A stretch of 42,561 nucleotides of DNA from Clostridiales bacterium UBA3758 (GCA_002371675.1 DFGE01000024.1:1-42561); one strand, 5' to 3'; positions 16,662 to 25,844 are shown, numbered from the stretch's first letter. Made by a program: numbers and translations. Notes: generated by a model from the letters alone, not told the origin.

Positions 16662-17155
16662 TATTTTGCCCTCCAATGCTTGGCTTTTTCCATGATCTCA
16701 TCCTTGATTTCCTCCGGAACGAGACCGGTCAGGTCTGCGCCGTAGAAAGCCATTTCGCGTACCACCGACGAGCTGAGGAAGGTGTATTTCTCACTCGAGG
16801 TGAGGAACATGGTCTCCAGCTCGGGGTTGACCTTCTTGTTGATGAGGTTCATTTGGAACTCGTATTCAAAATCGGACGCAGCGCGCAGGCCCTTGACAAT
16901 GACCGCGCCGGGATACTGCTTGACGTATTCTGCGAGCAGCCCATCCGACCAATCCACCCGCACGTTGGGATAGCGGCGTGTGACGAGCCGCGCCATCTCC
17001 ACCTTCTCCTCCATGGTGAACATCGGGTTCGGCTTCATGGCGTTGTGCATGATGCAGACCACGACCTCATCAAAAATGCGGGAGGTGCGGCGAACGATGT
17101 TCAGATGGCCGAGTGTGATCGGGTCAAAGCTGCCTGGGCAGATCGCAATGCTCAT
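16661..17155 (-). CDS. coaD: Phosphopantetheine adenylyltransferase CoaD
   Basis: Adenylates 4'-phosphopantetheine to dephospho-CoA, the fourth step of coenzyme A synthesis, in the cytosol. The 164-residue product is of standard length. It has the nucleotidyltransferase start CPGSFDPITLGHLNIVRR (T/GxxH with His17), NPMFTMEEKVEM, VIVKGLRAASDFEYE, and the second ATP site FLSSSVVREMA (ISSTxxR type). It overlaps rsmD by 4 nt (ATGA); rsmD-coaD is also the order in Bacillus (ylbH-coaD). Confidence 0.97.
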   Translation of the reverse strand: MSIAICPGSFDPITLGHLNIVRRTSRIFDEVVVCIMHNAMKPNPMFTMEEKVEMARLVTRRYPNVRVDWSDGLLAEYVKQYPGAVIVKGLRAASDFEYEFQMNLINKKVNPELETMFLTSSEKYTFLSSSVVREMAFYGADLTGLVPEEIKDEIMEKAKHWRAK

Positions 17156-17694
17156 AGTGTCTTTTCCTTTGTGTATTTGCCGAGCTTCACCGTCCCGTAT
17201 CGGTATTCTCTGACCTTGCGATAGGGCAGGCGCATCTGAGGAAGCTCGATCTCTTTTCGTGTTTCGCAGATTATTATACCACCATCCGACAAGTTGTCAA
17301 CCAGATTGATGGTCTCCAGCACCGGCGCGTAAAGCCCGGAATCATAGGGCGGATCAATGAAAATCAGGTCGAACTTCTCCCCGCCTCGCAGATAACCGAG
17401 CGCATCCGCCTGCAGGACGCTTCCCCGCAGGGCGCAGGCCTCGAGATTCTCCTTCACAAGGCTCACGGCCTTGCGGTCCCGGTCGATGAAAACGCAGCTC
17501 TCCGCACCGCGGCTGAGTGCCTCGATGCCGAGCTGGCCGGTGCCGGCGAAGAGATCGAGCACGCGCCTGCCCTCCACGTCGAACTGGATGATATTGAACA
17601 CGGCCTCCTTGACATTGTCCGTCGTGGGGCGGATATCGTAATTCTCCGGGGTTTTCAGCTTTCTGCCCCGCGCGGAGCCTGTGATGACACGCAT
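17152..17694 (-). CDS. rsmD: 16S rRNA (guanine966-N2)-methyltransferase RsmD
   Basis: SAM-dependent methyltransferase acting on G966 of 16S rRNA. The 180-residue product begins MRVITGSARGRKLKTPEN, has RPTTDNVKEAVFNII, the SAM loop VLDLFAGTGQLGIEALSRGA (about 45-64), and the catalytic IDPPYD motif (about 113-118). The ATG at 17694 gives normal family length. The open frame continues upstream through the uvrC end, but with no family similarity. Its start lies 16 nt past the uvrC stop. Confidence 0.95.
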   Translation of the reverse strand: MRVITGSARGRKLKTPENYDIRPTTDNVKEAVFNIIQFDVEGRRVLDLFAGTGQLGIEALSRGAESCVFIDRDRKAVSLVKENLEACALRGSVLQADALGYLRGGEKFDLIFIDPPYDSGLYAPVLETINLVDNLSDGGIIICETRKEIELPQMRLPYRKVREYRYGTVKLGKYTKEKTL

Positions 17695-17710
17695 AGCCCG
17701 ATCCTCCTCC

Positions 17711-19543
17711 CTATTTTTCCATCTTTTCCTTCGCAGGCGCAGCGTCATGGAAATAATCCCAGACGGCCTGTGCCGTGTTCTTCGGCACGACGAGGCGCAG
17801 CTGTTCGAGCGAGGCCTCCCGAATCGCCCGGACGGACTTGAAGGCCTTGAGCAGATCCGCCTTGCGTCTCGGTCCGACGCCCGGGATCTTGTCGAGCGCA
17901 GAGGCATAGCTCTCCAGGCGCAGCGAGCGCTGGTAGCCGATGGCGGTGTTGTGCGTCTCCTCCTGTATCCTGCCGACGAGGGAAAACACGGCCTGGTTTG
18001 CCTGGATGCCGATCTCCCGTCCGTCCGGCGTGACGAGGGCGCGCGTACGGTGCCGATCGTCCTTGACCATGCCGAAGGTCGGCACCTCAAGGCCGAGGTC
18101 CTTCTCGGCGCGCAGCGCAGTGGCCGCGTGTACGTCGCCGCCGTCGATAAGCAGCAGATCCGGCAGCGGCGCAAAATGCTCGTCGCCGTCCGTGTAGCGC
18201 TTGAAGCGCCGGAAGACGGCCTGGTACATGCTCGCGTAATCGTCCGCGCCATCGAGGTCACGGATACGGAACTTGCGGTAGTCGCGCTTGAGGGGTTTGC
18301 CGTCGACGTGTACGGTCATCGCCGCGACAATGCCCGTGTCGCCGAGGTTGGAGATGTCGAAAGCCTCGATACGCTCCGGGAAGCGCTCGAGCTCCAGCGC
18401 CTTCTGCAGCCACTCGAGGGTCTTGCTGCGGCGCTGCGCCTGCGTCGTGCGGCGCTGCACCTCCTCGCGGGCGTTGAGCGCCGCGCTCTCGATGAGCCGC
18501 ATGCGCTCGCCGCGTTTGGGCGTCTCGATATAGACCCTGCGTCCGGCCGTCTCGCTGAGGAGCTCCTCGAGGTCCTCCCGATCCTCGATCTCACAGGGCA
18601 GGAGGATAGACTTCGGCCAGCCGCCGCGGTGCGCGCCGTAATACTGGCGCACGAGGGCGGAGATTGCCTCTGCGTCCTCTTCCAGCGGCTCGTCCATCAT
18701 CTCGGTGTCCTTGCCGGCGAGGTCGCCGGAGACGAAATGCAGCACGGTAAAGCAACTCTTCGGCCCGCGGCAGAAGCCAACGGCGTCGGTGTCGGCGAAG
18801 GCGGTGGAGATGACGCGCTGCTTGACGGCCACGCTCTCCACAGCGCGCATCCGATCGCGCAGCGAGGCGGCACGCTCGAAGCGCAGTTCCTCAGCGGCCT
18901 GCTCCATCTGGCTCTTGAGCCCGGCAACGAGCTCGGCGCTCTTGCCCTCGAGGATCAGCATGGCCTGCTCCATACGCGCGCGGTAATCCTCCGCGCTGCT
19001 GTCCGCCAGGCACCAGCCAGCGCAGCTGCCCATATGGTAGTTGAGGCAGGGGCGCTCCCTGCCGATATCCCGTGGAAATCTCCGGCTGCAATCCGGCAGG
19101 AGCAGCGCCTTCTGCAGCGTGGAGATGATCTCGCGCGTCTGATAGCGCCCGCCGAAGGGGCCGAAATACCTGGCCCCGTCCTTTGGGGCGCGGGAGGAAA
19201 TGCTCATCACGGGGTATTCGCTCTTCACATCCACACGGATGAAGGGGTAGCCCTTATCGTCCTTGAGCAGGATATTGTAGTGCGGCTTATGGCGCTTGAT
19301 GAGGGAGTTTTCCAGCACAAGGGCTTCAAATTCGCTCGCCGCGACGATCACGTTGAAGTCCGCGACCTTTTCCACCATGGCGGCGACCTTTGGCAGATGC
19401 TCGCCGTGGAAATAGCTGCTGACGCGGTTTTTGAGCTTTTTTGCTTTGCCGACGTAGATCACTTCGTTGTGCTCGTCGAGCATGATATACACGCCCGGCA
19501 GCAGCGGCAGGTTGTTTGCCTTCTCGCGAAGCGTATCCAGCAT
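17711..19543 (-). CDS. uvrC: UvrABC excinuclease subunit C
   Basis: Nuclease subunit of nucleotide excision repair, making the 3' and 5' cuts around damage. The 610-residue product has the GIY-YIG domain at the N terminus (LPGVYIM, VIYVGKAKKLKNRVSSYF), the UvrB-interacting UVR region (about 190-225), and the RNase H-like domain with EAFDISNLGD and LLLIDGG. The C-terminal helix-hairpin-helix reads IPGVGPRRKADLLKAF. I chose the ATG at 19543 (MLDTLREK), preceded by GGGGGAGAGG. Only about 30 nt separate it from the ptsH terminator, so its promoter is unclear: read-through or a start within ptsH. Confidence 0.95.
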   Translation of the reverse strand: MLDTLREKANNLPLLPGVYIMLDEHNEVIYVGKAKKLKNRVSSYFHGEHLPKVAAMVEKVADFNVIVAASEFEALVLENSLIKRHKPHYNILLKDDKGYPFIRVDVKSEYPVMSISSRAPKDGARYFGPFGGRYQTREIISTLQKALLLPDCSRRFPRDIGRERPCLNYHMGSCAGWCLADSSAEDYRARMEQAMLILEGKSAELVAGLKSQMEQAAEELRFERAASLRDRMRAVESVAVKQRVISTAFADTDAVGFCRGPKSCFTVLHFVSGDLAGKDTEMMDEPLEEDAEAISALVRQYYGAHRGGWPKSILLPCEIEDREDLEELLSETAGRRVYIETPKRGERMRLIESAALNAREEVQRRTTQAQRRSKTLEWLQKALELERFPERIEAFDISNLGDTGIVAAMTVHVDGKPLKRDYRKFRIRDLDGADDYASMYQAVFRRFKRYTDGDEHFAPLPDLLLIDGGDVHAATALRAEKDLGLEVPTFGMVKDDRHRTRALVTPDGREIGIQANQAVFSLVGRIQEETHNTAIGYQRSLRLESYASALDKIPGVGPRRKADLLKAFKSVRAIREASLEQLRLVVPKNTAQAVWDYFHDAAPAKEKMEK

Positions 19544-19574
19544 GATCCTCTCCCCCTTTCTTAACGTCCAAAAA

Positions 19575-19598
19575 GGGAGTGTGCGTCGGCACACTCCC
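19575..19598 (-). terminator. Rho-independent terminator after ptsH
   Basis: 10-bp perfect stem (19575-19584 with 19589-19598), GUCG-type 4-nt loop, followed on the minus strand by TTTTT (19570-19574). It sits between ptsH and uvrC. Confidence 0.85.
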
Positions 19599-19623
19599 TA
19601 TTTTGCTTTGCTATGTTCCTGAA

Positions 19624-19887
19624 TTACTCGGAAAAATCAGAATCGATCAGCTCAGAGAGCGTAGCGATGGCTTCTTCCTCGTCGACGCCGTCAGCGATCA
19701 GCGTGATGCTGGTACCCTTTACGATGCCCAGGGACAGAACGCCCAGAAGGCTCTTGGCATTGACACGGCGCTCTTCTTTTTCCACCCAGATGCTGCTCTT
19801 GAACTCATTGGCTTTCTGAATGAAGAAAGTCGCGGGCCGGGCGTGAAGACCTACCTGATTGTTGATGACTACTTCTTTGGTTATCAT
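19624..19887 (-). CDS. ptsH: Phosphocarrier protein HPr
   Basis: Phosphocarrier of the sugar phosphotransferase system and, in Bacillota, the effector of carbon catabolite control. The 87-residue product carries the active histidine in VGLHARPAT (His15) and the regulatory serine in NAKSLLGVLSLG (Ser46), the site used by HPr kinase. Both sites present argue for HPr rather than the His-less Crh. The ATG at 19887 has AAGGAGAGG upstream. It has its own promoter and terminator, so it is expressed apart from mutS2 and uvrC. No ptsI (enzyme I) gene is beside it. Confidence 0.96.
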   Translation of the reverse strand: MITKEVVINNQVGLHARPATFFIQKANEFKSSIWVEKEERRVNAKSLLGVLSLGIVKGTSITLIADGVDEEEAIATLSELIDSDFSE

Positions 19888-19934
19888 ACTCGCCTCTCCT
19901 TAACTTTATACAAGTTCTCCGCTTGTTGGGCAAC

Positions 19935-19963
19935 ATTTTATCAAATCTCCGTCCAATCGTCAA
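19935..19963 (-). promoter_or_regulatory. sigma-A promoter of ptsH
   Basis: On the minus strand, TTGACG (19958-19963), a 17-nt spacer, TAAAAT (19935-19940). The predicted start near 19928 gives a leader of about 40 nt. Confidence 0.78.
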
Positions 19964-20048
19964 CCACAAACATGCGGATTTGTGAATTTCCACATTTCAC
20001 GCGCGGACGATGCACTGACTTTTATACGTTATTTCTATGCGCCCGCCC

Positions 20049-22424
20049 TTATTTAAGTTCAACCACCGTCACGCCTGCCTCGCCTTCGCCGAAACGGCCG
20101 GGTCGAAAGCTCTTGACGAGCTTGTTGCGGCGCAGCATGGCCTGGATCGCGCCGCGCAGTGCACCGGTCCCCTTGCCGTGGATAATGGTGACGGTCTTGA
20201 GCTTGGCCATGACGGCGGAATCCAGATAACGCTCGGCCTCGATGACGGCCTCCGCGGATTCCATGCCGCGTACGTCCACCGACTGATCGACCGTGTAGCT
20301 GCTGCGGAGCGAGGCTGCGGACGCTGCAACGCTCTTCTTCGTCTTCGCCGCGACGCCCTCGAGCAGCAGCACATCCTCCTCCTTGGCCGTGACGTTCATG
20401 ATGCCCGCGCGAAGCGTGAGCACCCGCTCGGGCGAGACGGAAACGACCTCCGCCTTCATGCCCATGGACTTGATCTGCACGGTGTCGCCCGGCCGGACGG
20501 GGCGGGAGGAGCTCTCCGCCGAAGCGGTGGGTCTGTCGTCCGTGTGCAGCGCCTCCTCAGAGAGATTGAGCCGGCGGCGCAGGGCGCTGCGCGCCTCGTT
20601 GACGCGCTGGAAATCCTCCTCGTCATTGGCGCGGCGGCGCATGTCGTCAAGCTCGCGGAAGGTGGCCTCCGCCGTCTCGCGCGCCTCCTGCAGAATGCGC
20701 TCGGCGTCACGCTTGGCCTTGAGATCCGCCTTGTCAAGCCGCACCTCGAGCTCGGCGCGCAGGAAGGCGGCCTTTTTGGCGTTCTCCTCCGCTTCGCGCA
20801 GCCGCCTGGAGACCTCCGTGCGCTCTTTTTCGAGCATCAGACGGGTCTGCTCGAGCTTCTCGATCGTCGCCTCGAAGCTCTGGCTCTCGGTGCCGACGCG
20901 TTTGCGCGCGTCCTCGATGACGTCCTCCCGCAGCCCCAGCCGCCGGGATATGGCGAAGGCGTTGGATTTTCCGGGGATGCCGACAAGCAGATGGTATGTG
21001 GGCTGCAGGGTCTCCACGTCGAATTCGCAGGAGGCATTCTGCACGCCCGGCTCGTTCGTGGCGTAAACCTTGAGCTCGGCGTAGTGCGTGGTGGCTGCGA
21101 TGACGGCGCCCTGCCTGCGCGCAAACTCGATGATCGAGATGGCCAGCGCCGCGCCCTCGGTGGGGTCTGTGCCTGCGCCGAGCTCGTCAAAGAGCAGCAG
21201 TGAGCGCTCGTCAGCCTCCTCCAGGATGCGCACGATGTTCGTCATATGCGCCGAGAAGGTAGACAGGCTCTGCTCGATGCTCTGCTCGTCACCGATGTCG
21301 GCGAGGATGTGCCGGAAGACCGGCAGACGGCTGCCGTCGTCCGCCGGGATGTGAAGCCCGCACTGGTTCATCGCGCACAGCAGACCGATCGTCTTGAGCG
21401 AGACAGTCTTGCCGCCGGTGTTGGGGCCGGTGATGACGAGAGTGTCGAAGCTGTCGCCGAGCTCCACATCGATGGGTACGGCCTTGGCCTGGTCGAGCAG
21501 CGGATGGCGCGCATGCCGCAGCACGATCCCCTTTTCGACGGTCTCGGCCTCCATGCAGTTGAGCTTGTAGCTGAGCTTGGCCTTGGCGAAAATGAGATCC
21601 AGCCGCACGAGCAGATTGAAGTCCGAATCGATATCCTGGCGGTGCTCGGCGCAGTCGGCCGAGAGTTCCGCGAGGATGCGCTCGATCTCCAGCTTTTCCT
21701 TGGCCGCGAGCTCGCGCAGCTCGTTGTTGGCCTTGACGGCCGCCATCGGCTCGACGAAGACCGTCATGCCGGAGGCGGAGATATCGTGCACGAGGCCGGG
21801 CACCGCACCCTTATGGTCCGCCTTAACGGGGACGACATAGCGGTCGGAGCGCATGGTGATGATGGGCTCCTGCAGCGCCTTGGCATAGGACGGCGAGGAG
21901 ATGATTTTCTGCAGCGCGTCCCTGGCTCGGGCGGCCGCCGCACGCATCTGGCGGCGGATCGTGGCGAGGTCGGGCGAGGCGCTGTCGGCAATCTCGTCCT
22001 CCCCCACGATGGCGTTCAGGATCTTATCCTCGAGGAATTTATTGGCGCGCAGCGCGTAAAACAGGCTGTCGATCGCCGTCTTGCCGACGCTGTCCTCCGC
22101 CAGATAGCCGCGCACAAGGCGCGAGCACTGCAGCACGCGGGCGATATCCAGCAGCTCGCGGGAGTTGAGCGCGCCGCCCAGATCCGCCCTGGCCAGCGAG
22201 GGGCGCACGTCCTTGACGCCGGAAAAGGAGGGGCTGCCGCGCACGGTCATCATCGTTTTGGCGGCGCTGGTCTCCTCCAGGCGGCGGGCGACCTCATGCG
22301 GATCTGCAGCGGGACTCAGCGCCAGGGCGTTCTCCTTGGCGGTGTCTCCCACCGCCTGATCCGCCAGCATTTTCAGCACAGCCGGCAATTCGAGCGTGCG
22401 GAGCGATTTTTCTGAAAAGTCCAT
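20049..22424 (-). CDS. mutS2: Endonuclease MutS2 (Smr-domain MutS homologue)
   Basis: MutS-family ATPase lacking the mismatch-recognition domains; linked to suppression of recombination and, more recently, to rescue of collided ribosomes. The 791-residue product has the core and clamp helices, the Walker A loop ITGPNTGGKT (about 331-340), DEQSIEQSLSTFSAHM and LLFDELGAGTDP. A long charged coiled coil spans about 510-620. The C-terminal Smr nuclease domain (about 715-791) has DVRGM in place of the common DLRG, plus IIHGKGTGALR. It follows recO by 20 nt. It is last in a run starting at yqfC; no clear terminator follows it. Confidence 0.96.
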   Translation of the reverse strand: MDFSEKSLRTLELPAVLKMLADQAVGDTAKENALALSPAADPHEVARRLEETSAAKTMMTVRGSPSFSGVKDVRPSLARADLGGALNSRELLDIARVLQCSRLVRGYLAEDSVGKTAIDSLFYALRANKFLEDKILNAIVGEDEIADSASPDLATIRRQMRAAAARARDALQKIISSPSYAKALQEPIITMRSDRYVVPVKADHKGAVPGLVHDISASGMTVFVEPMAAVKANNELRELAAKEKLEIERILAELSADCAEHRQDIDSDFNLLVRLDLIFAKAKLSYKLNCMEAETVEKGIVLRHARHPLLDQAKAVPIDVELGDSFDTLVITGPNTGGKTVSLKTIGLLCAMNQCGLHIPADDGSRLPVFRHILADIGDEQSIEQSLSTFSAHMTNIVRILEEADERSLLLFDELGAGTDPTEGAALAISIIEFARRQGAVIAATTHYAELKVYATNEPGVQNASCEFDVETLQPTYHLLVGIPGKSNAFAISRRLGLREDVIEDARKRVGTESQSFEATIEKLEQTRLMLEKERTEVSRRLREAEENAKKAAFLRAELEVRLDKADLKAKRDAERILQEARETAEATFRELDDMRRRANDEEDFQRVNEARSALRRRLNLSEEALHTDDRPTASAESSSRPVRPGDTVQIKSMGMKAEVVSVSPERVLTLRAGIMNVTAKEEDVLLLEGVAAKTKKSVAASAASLRSSYTVDQSVDVRGMESAEAVIEAERYLDSAVMAKLKTVTIIHGKGTGALRGAIQAMLRRNKLVKSFRPGRFGEGEAGVTVVELK

Positions 22425-22444
22425 ATCGTTCTCCCTGTAAATCT

Positions 22445-23182
22445 TCAGGTAAACTGTTTGTAATAGTCGAGCGTGGGAAAGCGGCGCTCGGCGTGGTCAA
22501 GCACGTAGGCCTCCGCGGCGCGGGAGAGCTCGTAGAGCCCTTCGTCGTCAACGCGGAAGGAAAAGAGCTGCCTGGCGGGCGCTGAGACAACATAGCGCAG
22601 CGCCGGGAGGCTGCTCTTGCCGAGGCGATAGCTCCTGCCCTCTTTTTTGCAGGCGCGGCAGCAGACGCCGCCGCTCTCCGGCGCGAGCACCGGCTCCTCC
22701 GGCTCCGGTTTTCCGCAGACCGGGCAGGCCTCCACCTGCGGGCGAAAGCCAGCAATGCACATGAGGCGCAGCTCGAAGGCGGCCTTAATCTGACGGGCGG
22801 GATAGAGCGAGCGGCTCAGTGCATAGAGCGAATTGAGCCCGAGCTGCAGCAGCTCCGGCTCCGGCTCGTCCTCTACGCTGAAGGCCTCCAGGCATTCGGC
22901 GAAATAGCTGCCGAGAGCGAAATCCTCGATCCGCTCGCGCAGGCCCTGGAAGGGCTCCGCGATCACGGCCTCGTTCACCGTCCACTTGCCGCGGTTACCG
23001 AAGAGCGTAAGCTCCGAGTAGGTGAGCTGCTGGGTGGCGGCGCCGGTGCGGCTGGTTTTGCGCAGCGCGCCGCGCGCCTTGGCGGTGATTTTCCCGTCGC
23101 TCTCGGTGAGGATGGTAAGGATTCGGTCGGCCTCCTTGTAGCGGACCTCTCGCAGAATGAGGCCCTTTGTGTTCTTGAACAT
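22445..23182 (-). CDS. recO: DNA repair protein RecO
   Basis: Loads RecA onto SSB-coated single-stranded DNA with RecR during gap repair. The 245-residue product has an N-terminal OB fold (GLILREVRYKEADRILTILTESDGKI...), a helical middle, and a zinc-binding set of cysteines at about 153, 156, 174/175 and 178 (CPVC and CCRAC). The ATG at 23182 follows GAGG with about 10-nt spacing. It lies downstream of the small YqzL-like gene, as in other Bacillota. Confidence 0.93.
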   Translation of the reverse strand: MFKNTKGLILREVRYKEADRILTILTESDGKITAKARGALRKTSRTGAATQQLTYSELTLFGNRGKWTVNEAVIAEPFQGLRERIEDFALGSYFAECLEAFSVEDEPEPELLQLGLNSLYALSRSLYPARQIKAAFELRLMCIAGFRPQVEACPVCGKPEPEEPVLAPESGGVCCRACKKEGRSYRLGKSSLPALRYVVSAPARQLFSFRVDDEGLYELSRAAEAYVLDHAERRFPTLDYYKQFT

Positions 23183-23194
23183 ATTATGTAAACC

Positions 23195-23326
23195 TCATCC
23201 CTCGGCGCGGGGTTCCTCCCCGCCGCCGTTCGTCTCTGTCCGCCCCTGCTGCGTCTGTTTATAGAGCATGTAGTACAGCGGATCTCCGGTCTCGGCAAAA
23301 GCCTGCCAAAGGGCGTCGCTCTCCAT
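23195..23326 (-). CDS. YqzL-like microprotein
   Basis: A 43-residue open frame between era and recO. It begins MESDALWQAFAETGDPLYYM and continues LYKQTQQGRTETNGGG. The pattern W-x3-F-x-x-T-G-x3-Y-LLYK with an aromatic pair matches the YqzL family, a tiny protein found at this exact place in many Bacillota; its function is unknown. The ATG at 23326 has an AGAGGTGG ribosome site a few bases upstream. The C-terminal half is polar and low in complexity. Confidence 0.72.
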   Translation of the reverse strand: MESDALWQAFAETGDPLYYMLYKQTQQGRTETNGGGEEPRAEG

Positions 23327-23404
23327 GAAACCACCTCTGCCCTTAGTATGGGCGGCGGCGGGCGTTTCATGGCTGGTATGTTTTGCTATGCAGGCATGCG
23401 CGCG

Positions 23405-24292
23405 TCAATCCTCGCGGAAGCCGAAATTGCGCAGGGAGGCCATCGAGTCGCGCCAGTTCTCCTTGACCTTCACCCAAGTCTGCAGAAAGACCTTCGCGCC
23501 CATGAAGGCCTCGATATCGAGGCGCGCCAGCTCGCCGATCTTCTTGAGCATCGCGCCCTTTTTGCCGATGATGATGCCCTTGTGGCTGTCCTTTTCACAG
23601 TAGATGGTGACCTCGAGGTCGATGATCCCGTCGTCGCGCTCGGAAAAGCGCGTGACCTCAACCGCCGTCCCGTGCGGAACCTCCTTGTCGAGGCACTGCA
23701 GCAGCTTCTCGCGCACGAGCTCCGCGCAGATCTGCCGCTCGGGCTGATCGGTGATCATATCGTCAGGGAAGAGGTGCGGACCCTCCTCGGCGTATTTTTC
23801 CATCTCCTGCTGCAGTTCCTCCAGTCCCTCGCCCGTTTTGGCGGAAATGGGGAGGATCGCGTCGAAGTCGTAGACCGCCGAATAGGCCGCCATGACCTCG
23901 AGCAGCCGGGTCTTGTCCACGCTGTCGATCTTGTTGATGACCAGCAGCGCCGGCACACCGGACTCGCGGATACGTTCGATGAGGCCCTCCTCCTGCGGCC
24001 CGAGCGAGGCAACGGGTTCCACGAGCAGCAGCACGCAGTCCACGTCCGCGACGCTCTCGCGCACGACGTTCACCATATAGTCGCCCAGCCGGGTGCGTGG
24101 CTTGTGGAAGCCCGGCGTATCCATGAGGACGAACTGGGTCTCGCCCCGGTTCACGATGGCGGTGATGCGGTTGCGCGTCGTCTGGGGCTTATTCGAGACG
24201 ATGGCCACCTTTTCGCCCACGAGGGCGTTGGTGAGCGTGGATTTGCCGACGTTGGGACGTCCGCAGAGCGTGATCATTGCCGATTTCGTCAT
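23405..24292 (-). CDS. era: GTPase Era
   Basis: Ribosome-assembly GTPase that binds the 3' end of 16S rRNA. The 295-residue product has G1 GRPNVGKST (about 11-19), the switch region KPQTTRNRITAIV, G3 DTPGFHKPR, and G4 NKIDSV. The C-terminal KH domain contains the GKKGAMLKKIGELARLDIE loop. The ATG at 24292 follows GGAGA. It lies 41 nt after ybeY in the usual phoH-ybeY-era order, though the dgkA and cdd genes found between them in some Bacillota are absent. Confidence 0.97.
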   Translation of the reverse strand: MTKSAMITLCGRPNVGKSTLTNALVGEKVAIVSNKPQTTRNRITAIVNRGETQFVLMDTPGFHKPRTRLGDYMVNVVRESVADVDCVLLLVEPVASLGPQEEGLIERIRESGVPALLVINKIDSVDKTRLLEVMAAYSAVYDFDAILPISAKTGEGLEELQQEMEKYAEEGPHLFPDDMITDQPERQICAELVREKLLQCLDKEVPHGTAVEVTRFSERDDGIIDLEVTIYCEKDSHKGIIIGKKGAMLKKIGELARLDIEAFMGAKVFLQTWVKVKENWRDSMASLRNFGFRED

Positions 24293-24333
24293 AGCTATAG
24301 TATCTCCATTTTCCTGTTATTCGTATCCGTGTA

Positions 24334-24813
24334 TCAGTCGTCGCCCATGATGGCCTTTTCCCGCGCGCGCATCTGCGCCTTCTGCTCGCCCTCGTCGAGA
24401 TGGTCGTAGCCGAGCAGATGCAATACGGAGTGGACGCTCAGATACATGATCTCGCGCTCGAAGCCGTGGCCGAATTCCTCGCCCTGGCGCTCGCAGCGCG
24501 GGAGGGAGATCATCATGTCCCCCAGCAGCAGATCTCCTGTGTCGAGATCGCGCTCGCAGTCCTCCGCGTCAAATGCGCCGGGAACGAGCTCGTTCATGGG
24601 AAAGCTCAGCACATCCGTCGCCGCGTCCACGCCGCGAAACTCGCGGTTCACACGGTGGATGCCCTCCTCGTCCGTCAGCATCACGCTGATCTGGCAGGGC
24701 CGGTCGATCCCCTCGGCGTCCAGCGTCATGTTCACGGCCTTTTTGATGAGGGCGGCGGCGTTGCGGTGCCCGAGTCCGCTCAACTCGCGGCTGACAATGA
24801 TCGTATGCTTCAT
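24334..24813 (-). CDS. ybeY: Endoribonuclease YbeY
   Basis: Zinc-dependent RNase involved in 16S rRNA maturation and ribosome quality control. The 159-residue product has RVNREFRGVDAATDVLSFP and the metal site HSVLHLLGYDH, with histidines at about 128, 132 and 138. The ATG at 24813 lies 14 nt past the phoH stop. Confidence 0.96.
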   Translation of the reverse strand: MKHTIIVSRELSGLGHRNAAALIKKAVNMTLDAEGIDRPCQISVMLTDEEGIHRVNREFRGVDAATDVLSFPMNELVPGAFDAEDCERDLDTGDLLLGDMMISLPRCERQGEEFGHGFEREIMYLSVHSVLHLLGYDHLDEGEQKAQMRAREKAIMGDD

Positions 24814-24827
24814 GGCCTGTTCCCTCC

Positions 24828-25844
24828 TCAGAGCTTGCGCATCTGCGCCCGGCCGCGCGAGGCATTGTAAGGCTTCGTCTTCTCGGGCGGATTCTTCTTG
24901 TCGTAGACCTCGTAGGCCTCGATGATCTTTTGCACAAGGCGGTGGCGCACCACATCCGCTCCAGTGAGCGTGCAGATCGCGATATCGTCGATGTCCTCGA
25001 GCACCTTCATGGCAACCTTGAGGCCGCTTACCTTGTCCTCCGGCAGGTCGATCTGCGTGATGTCGCCGGTGATGACGACCTTGGAGCCGAAGCCGATGCG
25101 TGTGAGAAACATCTTCATCTGCTCGCGGGAGGTGTTCTGCGCCTCGTCGAGGATGATAAAGCTGTCGTCCAGCGTGCGCCCGCGCATGTAGGCCAGCGGC
25201 GCAACCTCGATATTGCCGCGCTCGAGATACTTCTGATAGGTGTCCGGGCCAAGCATATCGAACAGCGCGTCGTACAGCGGACGGAGATAGGGGTCTACCT
25301 TGCTCTGCAGGTCGCCCGGCAGGAAACCCAGCCGCTCCCCCGCTTCAACCGCAGGGCGTGTGAGGATGATGCGGTTGACCTGCTCTGCGCGGAAGGCCGC
25401 CACGGCCGCGGCCACGGCGAGATAGGTCTTGCCCGTGCCGGCGGGCCCGATGCCGAGGGTGATTGTGTTGTCCTGAATAGCCTTGCAGTAATCCCGCTGG
25501 CCGAGGGTCTTGGGTTTGATGGGTTTTCCCTTGGCCGTGATGCACACCACGTCGCTCGCAAGCTCCTCGATCTGCTTCTCCCTGCCCTCGCGCACGAGCT
25601 TGAGGATATAGCGCACATTCTGTGCATCAATATTCTCGCCCCTGGCCGCGAGCGTCAACAGGGCGCCGATGGCCTTCTCCGCGAGCATCACGTCCTCCGC
25701 CTCTCCGCTGATATGCAGGGCGTCGTCGCGGCTGACGATCGAGACGTTCAGCTCGCTCTCGATGATGCGCAGGTTCTGGTCGAAAGAACCGAAAACCTGG
25801 ATCACATGCTCCATGCGGTCTACTTGAATGCTTCTGTCTATCAT
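24828..25844 (-). CDS. phoH: PhoH-family ATPase
   Basis: Cytoplasmic ATPase of the PhoH/YbeZ family, thought to act on RNA together with YbeY. The 338-residue product has an N-terminal KH-like region (about 8-65) and the Walker A loop GIGPAGTGKT (about 131-140). ILTRPAVEAGERLGFLPGD and the Walker B FIILDEAQN follow. TGDITQIDLP completes the helicase-like core. Its start overlaps the yqfD stop by 4 nt (ATGA). Confidence 0.95.
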   Translation of the reverse strand: MIDRSIQVDRMEHVIQVFGSFDQNLRIIESELNVSIVSRDDALHISGEAEDVMLAEKAIGALLTLAARGENIDAQNVRYILKLVREGREKQIEELASDVVCITAKGKPIKPKTLGQRDYCKAIQDNTITLGIGPAGTGKTYLAVAAAVAAFRAEQVNRIILTRPAVEAGERLGFLPGDLQSKVDPYLRPLYDALFDMLGPDTYQKYLERGNIEVAPLAYMRGRTLDDSFIILDEAQNTSREQMKMFLTRIGFGSKVVITGDITQIDLPEDKVSGLKVAMKVLEDIDDIAICTLTGADVVRHRLVQKIIEAYEVYDKKNPPEKTKPYNASRGRAQMRKL

